Shown piece after piece: positions 34,576 through 47,367 of a stretch of 64,000 nucleotides of DNA. The position numbers and the translations under genes were made by a program. This stretch comes from Siphonodentalium dalli (lineage: Eukaryota; Mollusca; Scaphopoda; Gadilida; Siphonodentaliidae). The stretch's first letter is position 1. Each line of letters opens with the position of its first letter. The stretch spans positions 82,612,705-82,676,704 of the forward strand of contig CP136067.1 in assembly GCA_032622095.1 (NCBI GenBank). Direction: 5' to 3'. The notes beneath the pieces are model-generated. The model saw only the letters and a program-made list of their open reading frames with translations. It did no database searches and was not told the origin of the DNA.

Positions 34576-36473
34576 CATGTGCATTGAACGGATCTCGTCC
34601 ATTCATGGATTGCAGAGTAATAGCCCTTATACAAGTATGATGCATATGCGCCTACGTGTACTTTGGATCTGTGTATCTCAGTCACCGTATATGTCGTGTT
34701 TTAATATTTGACCACGAGGCAGCACTCTGTGCGGTGCACTTATTCAGTTAAGCACTACTGCTGATCAGAACACTGAGAAAAAGAGATTAGTCAATATGAC
34801 TAATTTAGATTTGTGAACAGTTTGACCATGACCAAAACGCAAATTCCAATAATGGTATGTTGATATGTATAACACAATTATGTGGTACATTATAGTCTCT
34901 ATTATTTAAGTACCTGTATAGTTTAAAGCTCTCTCTATTCCACACCAAGGCAGCCAATGGCTCTTTTGTTATATACTAGGAGATTACCCAAAAATAATGG
35001 GCCTATACAGGCTCTTTGTTACTTTATTGCTTGGATTTTCGGGCGTTTTCGTCGTCTGGGCTCCATAATAACCATATTTGCATTTATTGGGACGAAATTG
35101 AATTTCACATCTCAGGATTTTTTCTACGCCCCGCCTCTTTGTAATGCTTGCTACCCGCCCTGTCAATTTCTTTGAGAAAAATTAGCTAGCGCCGACACTC
35201 CCATCGGAATGTGGATGTTCTAACTGAGTCCGAATGACTTCGTTTCAATATTGAGTTAAAAATCCAAACGGAAATTTAGCACGTACAGAGCTGATCAGCA
35301 TATTTTTTTGTTTTCACAGGCGTCCGTGCACATGTCCGCACCTGTAAGGAGCACAATATAAATGAGGCACAAATTTATCTAGTCTCGCGCGCCAACCGTG
35401 ATGTCAGCAGGCGGGTAATATTATACGTTACAGGGCGAGGTGTTGCTGGATACGGTTTCATATGAGATATTAATATCGGCCGCTAGCTCCTTTAACGATT
35501 TTATCATGCTTTCCAGGTTAGAATTTGAATTACTTTTAAGAAGTTAATTCGATTCTAGTACCATGAAAGTTAAATGTGTCGTCTATGGTCATTAACTTAT
35601 GTAACGTCACGGTGAATCAATGGCTAATCACCAGAAGTAGGACAACATATTGAGTTTGATAGTTAATTTACGAGTCTTTAGAATTCCTCAAATATATCAC
35701 ATGCAGGGTTTGGTACATGGTACTATGTATTCAAATTCACAGAACATGATTTCCGACAGATATCCATTTTCTTGCGCCAAATTACACCGAAAATATCCCC
35801 GAGGCGGCAGCGTTTCACGAAAAACAAGATGGCGTCTTTTAACCCATATGAATCCATATACCCCTGTGTCTTTCAATATGGGATCGGTGTCAATCAAGGT
35901 GAACCTAATATGCCCTCATTTCCTGTCATTAGAACTCCATTCTTATTGGTCAATCTAATAGGCCAGCATGATAACAAACAATATATAGTCCGGGTGACAG
36001 TTCGCCTGCCAGAGAAATGTCATCAAAACTACCCTCTGACGCGTGATCGTGTCCCAATTATTTCCAGATAAATAAAGAAAGATAACTCTAGAAACTGCAA
36101 ACAATGTCACAATACCCTCTGTTGAAAGCACTCCATATGACGAATCTCTATACCAAATTTCATTGAGTATGATAAACCATGGCTGATATATCTGCACGGA
36201 CGGACATAAAACCACTACTTTCAGATAAACAAAAAGGATAACCGAAAACGCTAACAACGTCATTGAGCCCTCTTGTGAAACGGACCGGATGGCGAACCTC
36301 AATACCTAATATCCCTTGGTTGAGATTTCATCTTCACCACAGGTCCCATGTTGCGACAACCCCACCATGAATATATACATATACCTATATACTCATGATG
36401 TGGATGTCGCACCAGGGAACCTGATATTTACCTACAGTCAAAGCCACATGAAAATTCGTGGCATATTATATAG
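34576..36473. repeat. R1 copy B, right part
   Basis: It matches copy A 2854-4938, continuing from the LINE TSD. It lacks the 163 bp present at 3510-3672 in copy A and has a hairpin at about 36351-36412 like copy A. Confidence 0.9.
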
Positions 36474-37742
36474 AGTTATTGCTCTTGGTCTGAAACTTGA
36501 ATAAAACAAGAATGATACGTGGAGAAATCAGGTGGGTACGGATCAATCTGTGCGACATCTGCGCTCAAAGTGCCGATATTATCGTGATTCAACCATCGAT
36601 GTCTGATCAGTGACACGTGTCTGATCAGTGACACGATCGAGGATGTCACCAGGAACTATCTCAGACATATCTGGAAACGCACATGGTACATCCTTCATCT
36701 CATAGTGGGGTGACAGTATGCTATAAAGTACACATAAGGTCAGGAGCCGACGCTAATGGCTATTTCGTGTTATGTTCTAACTCGCTTGCAGCTCGAACGA
36801 ACATAAAGTATTTATGGAATAACTATAACGAATGCATGATGTTAAATGTAAACTTTAATGGACAAACGTGAAGTGTATCGATAGATATCGTTCGCAGACG
36901 ATCAGTCATATAACAAATAAGACATGAAATGACGAATATTATAGTGATACAATTGTTATAAGCATCTCCCAATCATAGGGTGGTTGGGATGGATACAACG
37001 CGGAACTTCAAGAGTAGAGTGAAGCTTGACCGCCGTGTCAAACGAGTTAAACCAATGCAAAATCTGTCGTATCGTTACGATTGCCTTGAACATGGTTCAG
37101 ACGGCGCAGTATTGACACAGTTTGAATGACCAAAACAAACTGGACAACTTCGTTAACTGGTTACCAGCCGTGCACACCTTGGCGAACATCAATAAATTTA
37201 TTTCATCACAGTGCTAACGATAGCTATCGCGGCGAAGAAGTAACAAGTTGGACAATGTTTGTTGATATATTCGAAACTCGGTCGATTTTTCTCGTAACGC
37301 CCAGAGGGCCGTAGGAGATGTATAATTCGATTCAATGAATCACAGTATAATTTCCAATCGTCTTCAAGCTACTCATAATGCCTCACATTAAACCTGATTA
37401 CTCGCTCTTGTCACAATATGTGGATTAAAGTAGACAGATAACTACACACACTATTTTAAATGGACTTAAACTCCTTAAATGGGCTAACTCCTATATTACG
37501 GGGAACATGCATGCCATGTCGCGTGGGGGAGCGATTGACACTAATACCCGATTGATGGTCCGACGAATTTATTTCATGGAAACATAAATTTTGACACTAA
37601 GCTACACTGCCCGAGTGCGCCCCAGCACTGAGATAAACTTCAGATTATAAGATTTCAGAAAATTGTTGATAGAATTTGCCCACCAAATTGGTACCATTTT
37701 CGTTCCTGGCTCATGGACTAACTCAGCTGCTTGGGCAAACTA
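36474..37742. other. No gene seen
   Basis: Unique-looking sequence. The only structure noted is a short direct duplication, TGTCTGATCAGTGACACG, near 36600-36635. Confidence 0.5.
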
Positions 37743-39419
37743 TTCACGAAGGGTCCTTTCTAACCGACTGAACGTATTCGTAGAAAGTCACAGTATAATT
37801 TCAGAAAACCAAGCCGGATTTAGAAAGAACTATTCAACTGTCGATAACATGTTGATACTGATCTTATTGTCAGAAATAAGCAGACTTTTGAATAAGAAAT
37901 TAATCTGTGCCTTCATTGACTTTAAGAAGGCGTTTGATACCGTGTGGAGACAGGGTTTGTGGTACAAATTGTTACAATGTGGAATTAACGGCAAGATACT
38001 CAGAGTGATTGTTAATATGTACCAACACGTCAAGTCTTGTGTACAATTAAATACCACCACAACATCTTACTTCCCTTGTTTTGAAGGAGTTAGACAAGGT
38101 GAAAACTTATCTCCCCTTCTGTTTTCATTATATGTTAATGACCTGCAACAATTCCTTGAAAAACATAACCTGATTGGTTTACGAAAATTGAACAATGAAA
38201 TTGAAAGTAGATTAGATTGCTACTTGAAAATCTTCTTGATTCTTTATGCCGATGATACAGTTATCATGGCAGATACCCCCAAATCACTACAATCACAGTT
38301 AGATCAGTTTGAAAAATATTGCGACAAATGGAAACTAACAGTCAATGTGGAAAAAACAACAATTCTAAACATGTCAAAGAGCAGTCTCTCGAAGAAAACG
38401 AAATTTATATTCAAAGGACAAAAACTAGATGTAGTAACCAACTATAACTATCTGGGCATAACGTTTACTAAATCTGGCTCTTTCATGCCTGCGAAAAAAA
38501 TGTTGGTTGACAAAGCCACAAGGGCCATGTATGTCATCATTGGAAAATCCCGCAAACTTTGCCTCTCAATAAGAAACCAACTTGACTTATTCGATACACA
38601 CGTTGTACCAATACTTCTATATGGCTGCGAGGTATGGGGATACGGTGATAACGATTTATTGGAGAGCGGGAACGTGATATGAACAACACAAGTCGTGGTA
38701 AAATATACCGAATTTTCAAACACGACTTTGATTTTGAACGCTATCTTGATGCACTTAGCGACCATAACCGAACATTGTTATGCAAATTCCGAACTAGTAA
38801 CCATAAGTTACCAATATAAACGGGACGGTGGAACAATACCGAACGTAATGACCGCACTTGCGTGTTATGTGATACAAGGGTAATTGGTGACGAATTTCAC
38901 TACCTTCTCGTATGTAAAAATATGAACAACGCCCGGCGCACATTGTTACCAATGTTAACTGGCAGACGTCCTAATACAATATTGATGAGTGATTTACTCA
39001 ATGACGACAATGTAACACATCTCCGAAAGTTGTGCGAATTTATTAAGCTTGTAAATCGAGAACCGAATAACTCAGCTATACCGGCAATAGCTCGAACAAG
39101 CAATATCATAATTTGTGTAAGAACAGTACCGATTTACGCATACACACAGTTATTAATATATAATTATAAATATGTATATGTAAGCATTTACAATAAATCT
39201 ATTTAGTTGTATATGCTTATATATATTAGTAATATGCATATACATGTTACAGTATTGTACATATATGTAGCGATGAAGGTTATGTAATGTAATCCATTTA
39301 TACAACATTTGTCATCCGGAAGTTCGCATGCATATGTACATATTGTATATATTTAACTGTTATTATATCCATACCTATGTATGTATAGGTTTATGAGAAA
39401 TAAACTGATTGATTGATTA
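37743..39419 (+). pseudogene. 5'-truncated LINE, family L-B, RT and C-terminus
   Basis: The frame contains reverse transcriptase motifs in order: QAGFRKNYST, FIDFKKAFD (near 37914), GVRQGENLSPLLF, YADD (38245-38256) and LLYGCEVWG near the end. At about 38660 the frame is lost by a deletion. The C-terminal part continues in other frames, with a zinc knuckle CVLCD...FHYLLVC near 38850-38915 and coding to about 39110. The 3' UTR is AT-rich and ends AATAAACTGATTGATTGATT, different from family L-A. Endonuclease and the start of the RT are missing. Clade not assigned. Confidence 0.85.
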
Positions 39420-39524
39420 AGTCAAAATTGTCTGTGAATTTGGACGAACTTCAATGTTTATCAAGAAAACACAAAGTGCACTGTTGGTTATTTGAAGAAA
39501 CAATGTCGTCGAAGGTATGCTAGA

Positions 39525-39574
39525 TATAACTACAATAATATAGGCATAACTATAACATAACTGTAACAATACTA
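39525..39574. repeat. 11 bp minisatellite, left part
   Basis: Units close to ACTATAACATA end in TAACAATACTA at 39564-39574, directly at the LINE. The array continues on the other side at 41542-41645. Confidence 0.85.
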
Positions 39575-41541
39575 TTTTGTTTGAACATATTTTATTTGAC
39601 CCTCATTACATAATACATTTAACAAATTAGAAACTGAAATAAGATATGAGTTAATCAAAAAGGATGGGAGCACAAGTTATTCAACTTAGAATATTGCTCC
39701 TCTCCCTTAACAATATTAAGACGCAAATTATTGATTGTATATGGAATTATGTAGGACTCGATATTAGCTTATAATTGGAATGTAGTACCTAAAACGAGGA
39801 GGGTCGAGAATGAGGGTGAGGTATAAAGTGAGTAGACAGATATCAAGGATGGGATGTAGGTCCTATGGCGAGCTGAGCCGAGTATTTTGATGGCAATATG
39901 AAGATATAGGCTTATTTGGATTTTGAAGATTTTCCGTCAATAAAATCTACCCGATGATGCAATGAAAGTTTTCGTATTGCGAAACAATTTATCATTTAAA
40001 GTATTGGATAGGTTGCTTTGACCAAAGAGAATATCTTCAACCCTATCAACGAAAATTCCATTTAGCAATTGACAGTGAGCTGTTATAGAAATATAGTTTT
40101 CAAGTTTATCAAAATTTAAATCGCTGCAGTTATTCCTTAGCTTGGTGTGCACGATGTTCCATTTGTGAGAGCCTGAATTGAAGTATGGCGGCGGTTTTGG
40201 AGGAAATATAGGCAATTTGTCATACATTAATTTCAATATGTCGGTTTTGGTGCGATCAGATGAACCATTTATTACCACTGCATTCCATTTAATTACCATC
40301 TCAGGCAGAAAGGTCGATTTAAAATGTTCTGTATTATTGCGTTTCTGTAAGAATAATAATTGGTATCGATGTGAGTAGGTAGATTGATCTTTAGCAAAGG
40401 TCGGCAAAAGTGTACTCAGGTAATTGGGAGCTTTACCAATAATTATTTTCTGCCAAGTATTAAATTTATGGTGTTCGCGTCTGGTGTAAAGTGTAGGCCA
40501 TCCTAGTTCAGCGAGGAGGTTTTCATTCGAAACAGATTTATTTAACCCAATAACAATTCGAGCGGCATCATAATGTATCCGATCAAGCAGTACAAGAAGA
40601 GTGTTCGGTGCGTGAGCCCAAATTATATCTCCGTAATCCATAAGCGGCAAAATAAAGGTTTTGTACATACATTCTAAGGGTCGCCGATTAAATTTCAATC
40701 GTCTCAATTGCGATAGGCGAGATCTTAATCGTCCACACACATTTTCTATTTGCTTGTCCCAATTGAGGTTAGACTGAAGAAACACACCAAGATGTCTATG
40801 TGTGTCCACCTGCTCTATTAACTGACCGTCCATTGCGACACTTAGAGTATTGTAATTAAATGAAAAGGAAAAATTTATTATTTTTGTCTTGGAAGAGTTG
40901 AATTGTACCAGCCATTGTTTGGACCACACATATATACTTTCTACGTCTGTTTGCAGGTTATGTTCACATAAGGTACTAGCGTCTTCGAATGAGGTAAAAC
41001 ACGTGTCGTCGGCGTACATACGCGTGAAAGATATTAAATTCTCATGTATATCATTTATAAAAACTAGGAAGAAGAATGGGCCAAGGAAAAATCCTTGGGG
41101 CACTCCTGCTTTCAGTTGCAGGGGACTCGAAAATGTTTGTCCAACTATTACTCTTTGTGTCCTGTTAGATAAATAATTTTTAATCCAGGCCAGAAGTCGT
41201 CCATTGACTCCGCATTGTTCAAGCTTAAATAACAGCCCCTCGTGTATCTACCCTCGTGCCAGTCTCGTTCAAAAGCCTTGGAAATATCGCAAAAAATAGC
41301 ACATGTGCACAATTTCTGATCGAGAGCCTGGCACAAGGAGTGTTGTATTTCCAACAGCTGGTATAGTGTGCTGTGGCCAGGAATGAAACCGGACTGATAA
41401 TCATATATTAATCCGTTATTAAAGAAATGTTTGGAAAGGTATTTCAATGCCACTTTTTCAAAAATCTTTCCAAGAACGGGTAACAGTGAGATTGGTCGGT
41501 AATTGTCAGTAGCGGATCGGTCGTTTTTTTATGAATTGGAA
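39575..41541 (-). mobile_element. 5'-truncated LINE, family L-A, inserted in a minisatellite
   Basis: The flanks TAACAATACTA (39564-39574 and 41542-41552) form the TSD. On the minus strand the element ends AATAAAATATGTTCAAACA, the L-A family 3' end. Coding spans about 41530-39937: NYRPISLLP, FCDISKAFE (41148-41453 frame), AGVPQG, YADDT (about 41016-41002), the connection region and a degraded end. At least one frameshift lies between 41103 and 41250, so it is dead. The zinc-knuckle cysteines seen in the other L-A copies are largely lost here. Confidence 0.9.
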
Positions 41542-41645
41542 TAACAATACTATAACATAACTACAACATAACTATAACATAACTGTAACAATACTATAAC
41601 ATAACTATAACATAACTATAACGTAACTATAACATAACTATAGAC
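41542..41645. repeat. 11 bp minisatellite, right part
   Basis: About nine units of ACTATAACATA with small changes (ACTGTAACAAT, ACTACAACATA). It is the continuation of 39525-39574. Confidence 0.9.
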
Positions 41646-43960
41646 ATAGAGCATTAGATTACAATGCAACGATAACAGCCATAAAATATAAGTTTTCTTT
41701 CATGCGTGCTAAATCTTATTCGATTATGCTCGATTTCCAGGGTAGCCCCATTTCCCGGAATTGGGATATATAGGGTGATACGCCAGCCTTGACAAGCATG
41801 GACTTTTCGATTACATAATAATTAGTACAGGTGGAATTTAGAGGTAATGATTGAATAAAATTTGTTGATTCATTTATGTTACCCATTTGTGGGTGAAAGT
41901 GCGACCGCAGACGCTGTGATTTAATATGTTATGTGGGGGAAATGGTGATAACCCATGCACTGCGCATGACAAGACCACGGCCCCAGTTCAAATAACAAAA
42001 CAGCCTGGTGTTTAGTTTATAAACTTGAGATACATGCCTAACGAGAAAAAATGAAAAGATAACCCTTTCCTTTTTGGCTTTGTTTTCACACTAGAGTCGA
42101 GACCTATACACATAACTTCAACTAGTGAAATTGGAAGGATCTAACATCGCAGCACCGCAGCATCTGTGGGTATGCCACTTTACTCCACCTGCGATTTCCC
42201 CCCATCTGCAATATAAAATCGCAGCGTCTGCTGTGGCACTAAACCGCCAAGTGGCTGGAATTTAGAGAAGGTTTATGAACTTTCAGCCATAAACACACAC
42301 TCAACCAACACGACACAACTTGAAAGTGACGACAATGCATTAGCAGCTGTCAACTTTACAAACAAACGTTCTTTATTGTCACCATACCATGATCAATATT
42401 ACGACACACACGCTATTGTTACAGGATGTACGATAAGGGGCCATTTTCTTTCTACTGCTATAATTTCCTGATCCATATGTATGTCATTTCTATGGTTACA
42501 ATATAGTATTTTGCCATTGATTTCAATAAATAATTTTGTGTCACAGTAAACACAATTATCATGTTTTATTTCACACAAAAAAAAAATTAAACATTAAAAT
42601 TTCTCGAGAAAATCCATTTTGAAATTACACTTATTCGATTAACAAGATGACGACGTTTAATGACAAGAAAAAGCATGCACGCATATTATTCCGACGAACA
42701 AAATATATGTTGGATCAAACGACTATGTAACACGTATTGACATAAACCAGAATGACTGACATCACAGAGAGGTGTCCTTATCGGCCACTCTAGCACATAT
42801 CGACAAAGTTGGATTGCGCCACAAAGACGAAATATTTTCGTCGATTGTCATAGACATACTCGCACAATACACGTACATGTATGTATATCGGATAATTAGC
42901 TGTTGTACACTGTATAGTCGCCAGATTTCCATAAATAAGGTTTAATATTTTGCAATAATTTGCGTTTTATACAAATGTCGTATGTCAACATGCATAATTT
43001 GTACAACCACTTATCTCGGAAACTTTACCTCAATGAGCCCGGACCACTTCTAGAATATATAGGTGCGAGTTACGGGGTATTCCGGAAGCCGCTCGTGCTA
43101 GAACAGTCCTAGGTCGTACATTAATGGCGCTATTAACACGGGCATATACCATATCAAAGTGCGGCAATTAACCCCAGAAATTCCATTGTTCGCCTATAAT
43201 TGAACCCACTCATCCGAGCCACTGGTGGTATATCTGGGAACGAGTTCAGTGAACAGGGTGGTATACCCTTAGAATTCACTCATACTAGTATTGGTGACCC
43301 GGCTGTCATAATTGGCGTTACAATTCCTTTACTTAACAATGCGAAGTTTGTCAACATCATTCTGGTAAAAGAATCGACCCGCACTTTTAACAGGATGTAT
43401 GCTATATATAGTGTCCGTGTAATTGTGGATTACACTGACACTATATAGATTCAATAGTTCATCCTCCACATGCTTAGATAGAATTCCAAGCCATGCGAGA
43501 TTCATGTGAGGTCCGGACGGGTCGATTCTTTTACGAGATGATGAAAATTACGCATCTGGAAAGTTGGGGGCTAATATGGCAATTTCTGTACGATCAAGGC
43601 GATTGCCCTAGGTCAAATGGGTGTTCGGGGTACCCTCGTCCATTTCTGTCTCGGATGGTGCCCTCGCCCATTTATGTCTCCGAGAACTCCCTCCTAGATA
43701 TTCCAGGAGTGATCGATGCCGAACCGATCGGTCCCGGTCGGGTTTTAGTTACATCGGCTCCAACTCGCGCTGAATTGGTCATTGTCGCATGCATGGTTTC
43801 GTGAAAAAAAGATACACATGATCTCCTAAACGTGCAAAATGACACACAGGATCTCCCAAATGTGGAAAAGTCACCCAGCTTTTATCAAAGTCGATTCATG
43901 GAGAGGGCATACGGAACTGCCGTGCCATTCAAACACAAAGCGAACGGAAAGCCCATCCAA
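41646..43960. other. No gene seen; possible old GC-array relic
   Basis: Frames at 43200-43448 and 43493-43804 are open but unrecognised. At about 43030-43200, phrases AGCCCGGACC and CAATTAACCCCAGAAATTCC recall the GC-rich unit of 4.95-13.8 kb, perhaps an old copy. Confidence 0.4.
43402..43448. repeat. Small hairpin
   Basis: CTATATATAGTGTCCGTGTAAT pairs with ATTACACTGACACTATATAG around a loop of about 7 bases, with one mismatch. Confidence 0.75.
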
Positions 43961-44772
43961 AAATTCCACTCCGATCTAAAACAAATATTTATTATAATAG
44001 TATTTAGCAGGCGACTAATATAACATTGTGTTTTTTATGAGATTTCAAGATACTGCTTGTCTTTTTGCTTATTTGGGAGACATGGGTGTCTTTTTGCACC
44101 TATGGGAGATTCTGCGTGTCTTTTTGCACAATACAATCCGAAAATTAGTAGAGAGCGGTTTTGATCCAAAATGTGACATAACCTATGGGGAACAAGTTGG
44201 GACCAATGTATTTCGATTTGTTACCATATTATGCACATGGACAATATCGTGTACAACAAATTTTCGGTGTGTCAACATTTTTAAGCGCATGTTTATCCGT
44301 AAATCGGGTAACATTATATTTTATGAAATTTACTTCAAACAATATTTAACTCACCAATGGTTGCCAATTATATACCGGATATGTTCCTCATACATTGCCC
44401 TGTTATTACATGACACGATTATCCCAGTGTTCATGTGTCAAAATTTCGTAAAAAAGTTAGAACGCTTCCTTTTACTAGCTGTGAGTTGAGACGCGTTTGA
44501 TATGTTCAATCGTCACATACGTAAAACACTTTTATACGAAATACTCTTCAATCCGATATATTACTTTAATGGAACAGTTCTATATTTGGGGTCCCATTAG
44601 TACGAGTAAATTTACAACATCCCCAAAATGTTAGAAAGTACGTTTTCGTGCAAATCGCGAATAATCAAACATAAAATCGACCCGGGTATACTCGTTTGTT
44701 GTAACAAGTAACAAGTTTCCACTTGCCATCGATACTCTCCGCTTTGGTATATATATATGACAATAGCATAAA
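43961..44772. repeat. Direct repeat, copy 1 (0.8 kb)
   Basis: It begins AAATTCCACTCCG and ends ATGACAATAGCATAAA. The second copy is at 46392-47192. It contains three TGTCTTTTTGC phrases near 44055-44128. The ends are not TG...CA and no tRNA primer site is visible in the interior, so I do not call it an LTR. The 153-codon frame here is broken in copy 2 by a 20-base deletion. Confidence 0.85.
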
Positions 44773-44922
44773 GAGAGAGTGAGTGGTTCGGGGGGCTAGC
44801 CCGGGATTGTCGAAAGGGTCGAGTGACCCTTTCCTTAATCCCTCATGATTTTGCCTTTAATATGAGAAAAAAAGAAGAAGAAAAAAAGGGAAGCATTTTA
44901 TAATTCAGTTTATCTTTTCTTT

Positions 44923-45762
44923 TTACGCTTTGGAGTTTGGTTTTTCTGTTGAGGATGGTGGAGATTTCGGAGATTTCTGTTTCTGTTGATGTTGTTGGAT
45001 GAGATGTGCGATTTTTTCTTCTTGTTCTTTTTGTAATCGTTCTTGTAATTGTTTTTGTTCTTTCATCTGCTGGTCAGCCATTTCTAATCTTGCTACGGCT
45101 TCTTTAGATCTCTTTATCAGTGCATGGTGTTCTGATAACCGATCCTCCTCGGCAGCAGGGGGTGTTGGTGCCTGCTCCTTTTCTGTGGTGGTGGTGGAGC
45201 TGGGGGACACCGGGATGTGTTGGTAATCCGGTGTCCGAGGTGTAAAGCTATCCAGTTCCACGTCGAAGCTGGCGGCAGGAACATCTGGGGTGGTATCCAC
45301 GTCCCTGTCTCCGCCAGCCTCGACGACGACAGCAGGGACCTCCGGCAGATCCACGGAGTCCCTGTTAGCTGGTACTATGTCGTCAGTCTCCATGCAGGTC
45401 GAGTCGTCTGGGCGTCTCTCAGACAACTTCGACCCGCCGGCTATGACTTTAGACGGCTGAGCCACACGGGGAGGGGTGACCGGTCGATCAACGGTCACCC
45501 CCATCTTTTTCTTCCATTTCGCCCGTCTGGCTGCGTCCCTTCTCCTTCGAGCTGGTGTCTTTTTCTTAGGAGGCTCCTCTTTCATGGTACGGCTGGTCTT
45601 GGTCTTGCTCCGGGTGGAAGATCTCTGGTTTCCAGCATCTCCCATCCGAAATTCAACACAGAGAGTCAAATAACCCCTGTTAGACTGGAGATTCCAGCTA
45701 ACAATGTCCGTAATTTGAGATCTCTCTATTGCTGCTAACGCGGCGTCGGGGATTAGCTCCAT
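44923..45762 (-). CDS. Unknown 279-residue protein, basic region plus coiled coil
   Basis: The ATG at 45762 is the first on this strand in frame; the stop is at 44923. Residues about 15-40 hold a pattern of alternating hydrophobics (ITDIVSWNLQ...GYLTLCVEF) that looks like a short beta-rich domain. Next is a strongly basic stretch (KKKTPARRRRDAARRAKWKKK cut short: KTPARRRRDAARRAK), an acidic Pro/Val/Asp-rich middle, Thr/Ser runs, then a Gln/Lys/Glu coiled coil to the end. I know of unnamed mobile-element-like proteins in marine invertebrates with a similar order, but assign no function. A truncated relative lies next to it (46101-46394), and both are enclosed by 0.8 kb direct repeats, which points to a mobile or amplified element, not a host gene. 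Confidence 0.5.
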   Translation of the reverse strand: MELIPDAALAAIERSQITDIVSWNLQSNRGYLTLCVEFRMGDAGNQRSSTRSKTKTSRTMKEEPPKKKTPARRRRDAARRAKWKKKMGVTVDRPVTPPRVAQPSKVIAGGSKLSERRPDDSTCMETDDIVPANRDSVDLPEVPAVVVEAGGDRDVDTTPDVPAASFDVELDSFTPRTPDYQHIPVSPSSTTTTEKEQAPTPPAAEEDRLSEHHALIKRSKEAVARLEMADQQMKEQKQLQERLQKEQEEKIAHLIQQHQQKQKSPKSPPSSTEKPNSKA

Positions 45763-45947
45763 TGTCCGTCGCACTAAGCCTAATCCAAAACCGTCTCACT
45801 CGCCGGCATCAGCACGAGGGCGGTTGCTTCCAATTAAGGTTACAGACCGCTAAAATCACTCGTACCGACGCTCTAGCAAACGAGGAACTAATTAAGCCAA
45901 ATGAAATCTGACTTGTTCGCTCCACCCGCTGCCAGAGATAGCGTAAA

Positions 45948-45965
45948 CTACTACTACTACTACTA
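45948..45965. repeat. (CTA)6 microsatellite
   Basis: It separates the upstream region of the 279-residue ORF from the downstream end of its truncated relative. Confidence 0.9.
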
Positions 45966-46100
45966 TGGGGGGTTTGGGATTTGACCCGGGAAGATTTGAA
46001 AGGGGCGGCACCCCTTTCCTACAACCCACTGTTGATTTTAATGAAATACATGTTATGGTAATACATAAGCATGAATTGGTGAAGGTGAAATGGAAATGAT

Positions 46101-46394
46101 CTAGACATTATTTCTTTTTCTTGGCTTTTTTTTTTTTCTGTGTTGGAGTTCTGTTTGTTGTTGTTGTTGTTGTGGGTACGCATCAGCCAGTTCTTTCTGA
46201 TCTTGTTCTTGTTTATGTTCAGCTCTTTTTCTAGTATTCTCTTCTCTTTCAGCTTGGACATCTGCTATGAGTTTCCAGCTGTTTGCGACTATGTCTGCAA
46301 TCTCTTCATCAGAACGGGTGGTAGCTGTGCTGGTGTTGTTGTTGGTGCTGGGGGACACCGGGATGTGTTGGTAATCCGGTGTCCGAGGTGTAAA
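46101..46394 (-). pseudogene. Truncated relative of the 279-residue protein
   Basis: The frame enters from repeat copy 2 without an ATG. It starts with FTPRTPDYQHIPVSPS, shared with the 279-residue ORF, then diverges to a charged coiled-coil segment, a Gln run encoded by GTT repeats on the plus strand and a basic end (KKKKPRKR). Both copies are followed on the minus strand by a related hairpin-like segment of the form GGAAAGGG...CCCTTT (44813-44834 and 45997-46018). The 5' two-thirds is absent. Confidence 0.65.
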
Positions 46395-47192
46395 TTCCAC
46401 TCCGATCTAAAACAAATATTTATTATAATAGTATTTAGCAGGCGACTAATATAACATTGTGTTTTTTATGAGATTTCAAGATACTGCGTGTCTTTTTGCT
46501 TATTTGGGAGACATGGGTGTCTTTTTGCACCTATGGGAGATTCTGCGTGTCTTTTTGCACAATACAATCCGAAAATTAGTAGAGCGGTTTTGATCCAAAA
46601 TGTGACATAACCTATGGGGAACAAAATGGGACCAATGTATTTCGATTTGTTACCATATTATGCACATGGACAATATCGTGTACAACAAATTTTCGGTGTG
46701 TCAACATTTTTAAGCGCATGTTTGTCCGTAAATGAAATTTACTTCAAACAATATTTAACTCACCAATGGTTGCCAATTATATACCTGATATGTTCCTCAT
46801 ATATTGCCTTGTTATTACATGACACGATTATCCCAGTGTTCATGTGTCAAAATTTCGTAAAAAGGTTAGAATGCTTCCTTTTACTAGCTGTGAGTTGAGA
46901 CGCGTTTGATATGTTCAATCGTCACATACGTAAAACACTATTATACGAAATACTCTTCAATCCGATATATTACTTTAATGGAACAGTTCTATATTTGGGG
47001 TCCCATTAGCACGAGTAAATTTACAACACCCCCAAAATGTTAGAAAGTACGTTTACGTGCAAACCGCGAATAATCAAACACAAAATCGACCCGGGCATAC
47101 TCGTTTGTTGTAACAAGTAACAAGTTTCCACTTGCCATCGATACTCTCCGCTTTCGGCGCTTTGGTATATATATATATGACAATAGCGTAAA
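46392..47192. repeat. Direct repeat, copy 2 (0.8 kb)
   Basis: It is nearly identical to 43961-44772, with a 20-base deletion near 46735 and an extra CGGCGCTTT near 47155. Its start cuts into the truncated relative of the 279-residue ORF at a shared AAA. Confidence 0.85.
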
Positions 47193-47252
47193 AGTTGTAT
47201 ACCGGTTTTATAAATGCGGGTAATATTACCACGCCGAAAGGCGCGAACGGTT

Positions 47253-47365
47253 CAATCAATCAAGTTTATTGTATATGTAAATCAATAAATGACATTTAGA
47301 CATCAATTAACATATATACATATAATTTACGACTACCAACCACTGTGGTAACACCCTCAGTAATC
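47253..47365 (-). mobile_element. LINE 3' end fragment
   Basis: On the minus strand it ends ACAATAAACTTGATTGATTG, like the L-B end at 39400-39419. It is about 110 bp and faces the plus-strand LINE fragment that follows. Confidence 0.5.
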
Positions 47366-47367
47366 TG

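Noticed and set aside
43961-47192. LTR retrotransposon with 0.8 kb LTRs
   Set aside because: No TG...CA ends, primer-binding site, polypurine tract, protease, RT or integrase, and no TSD that I can see.
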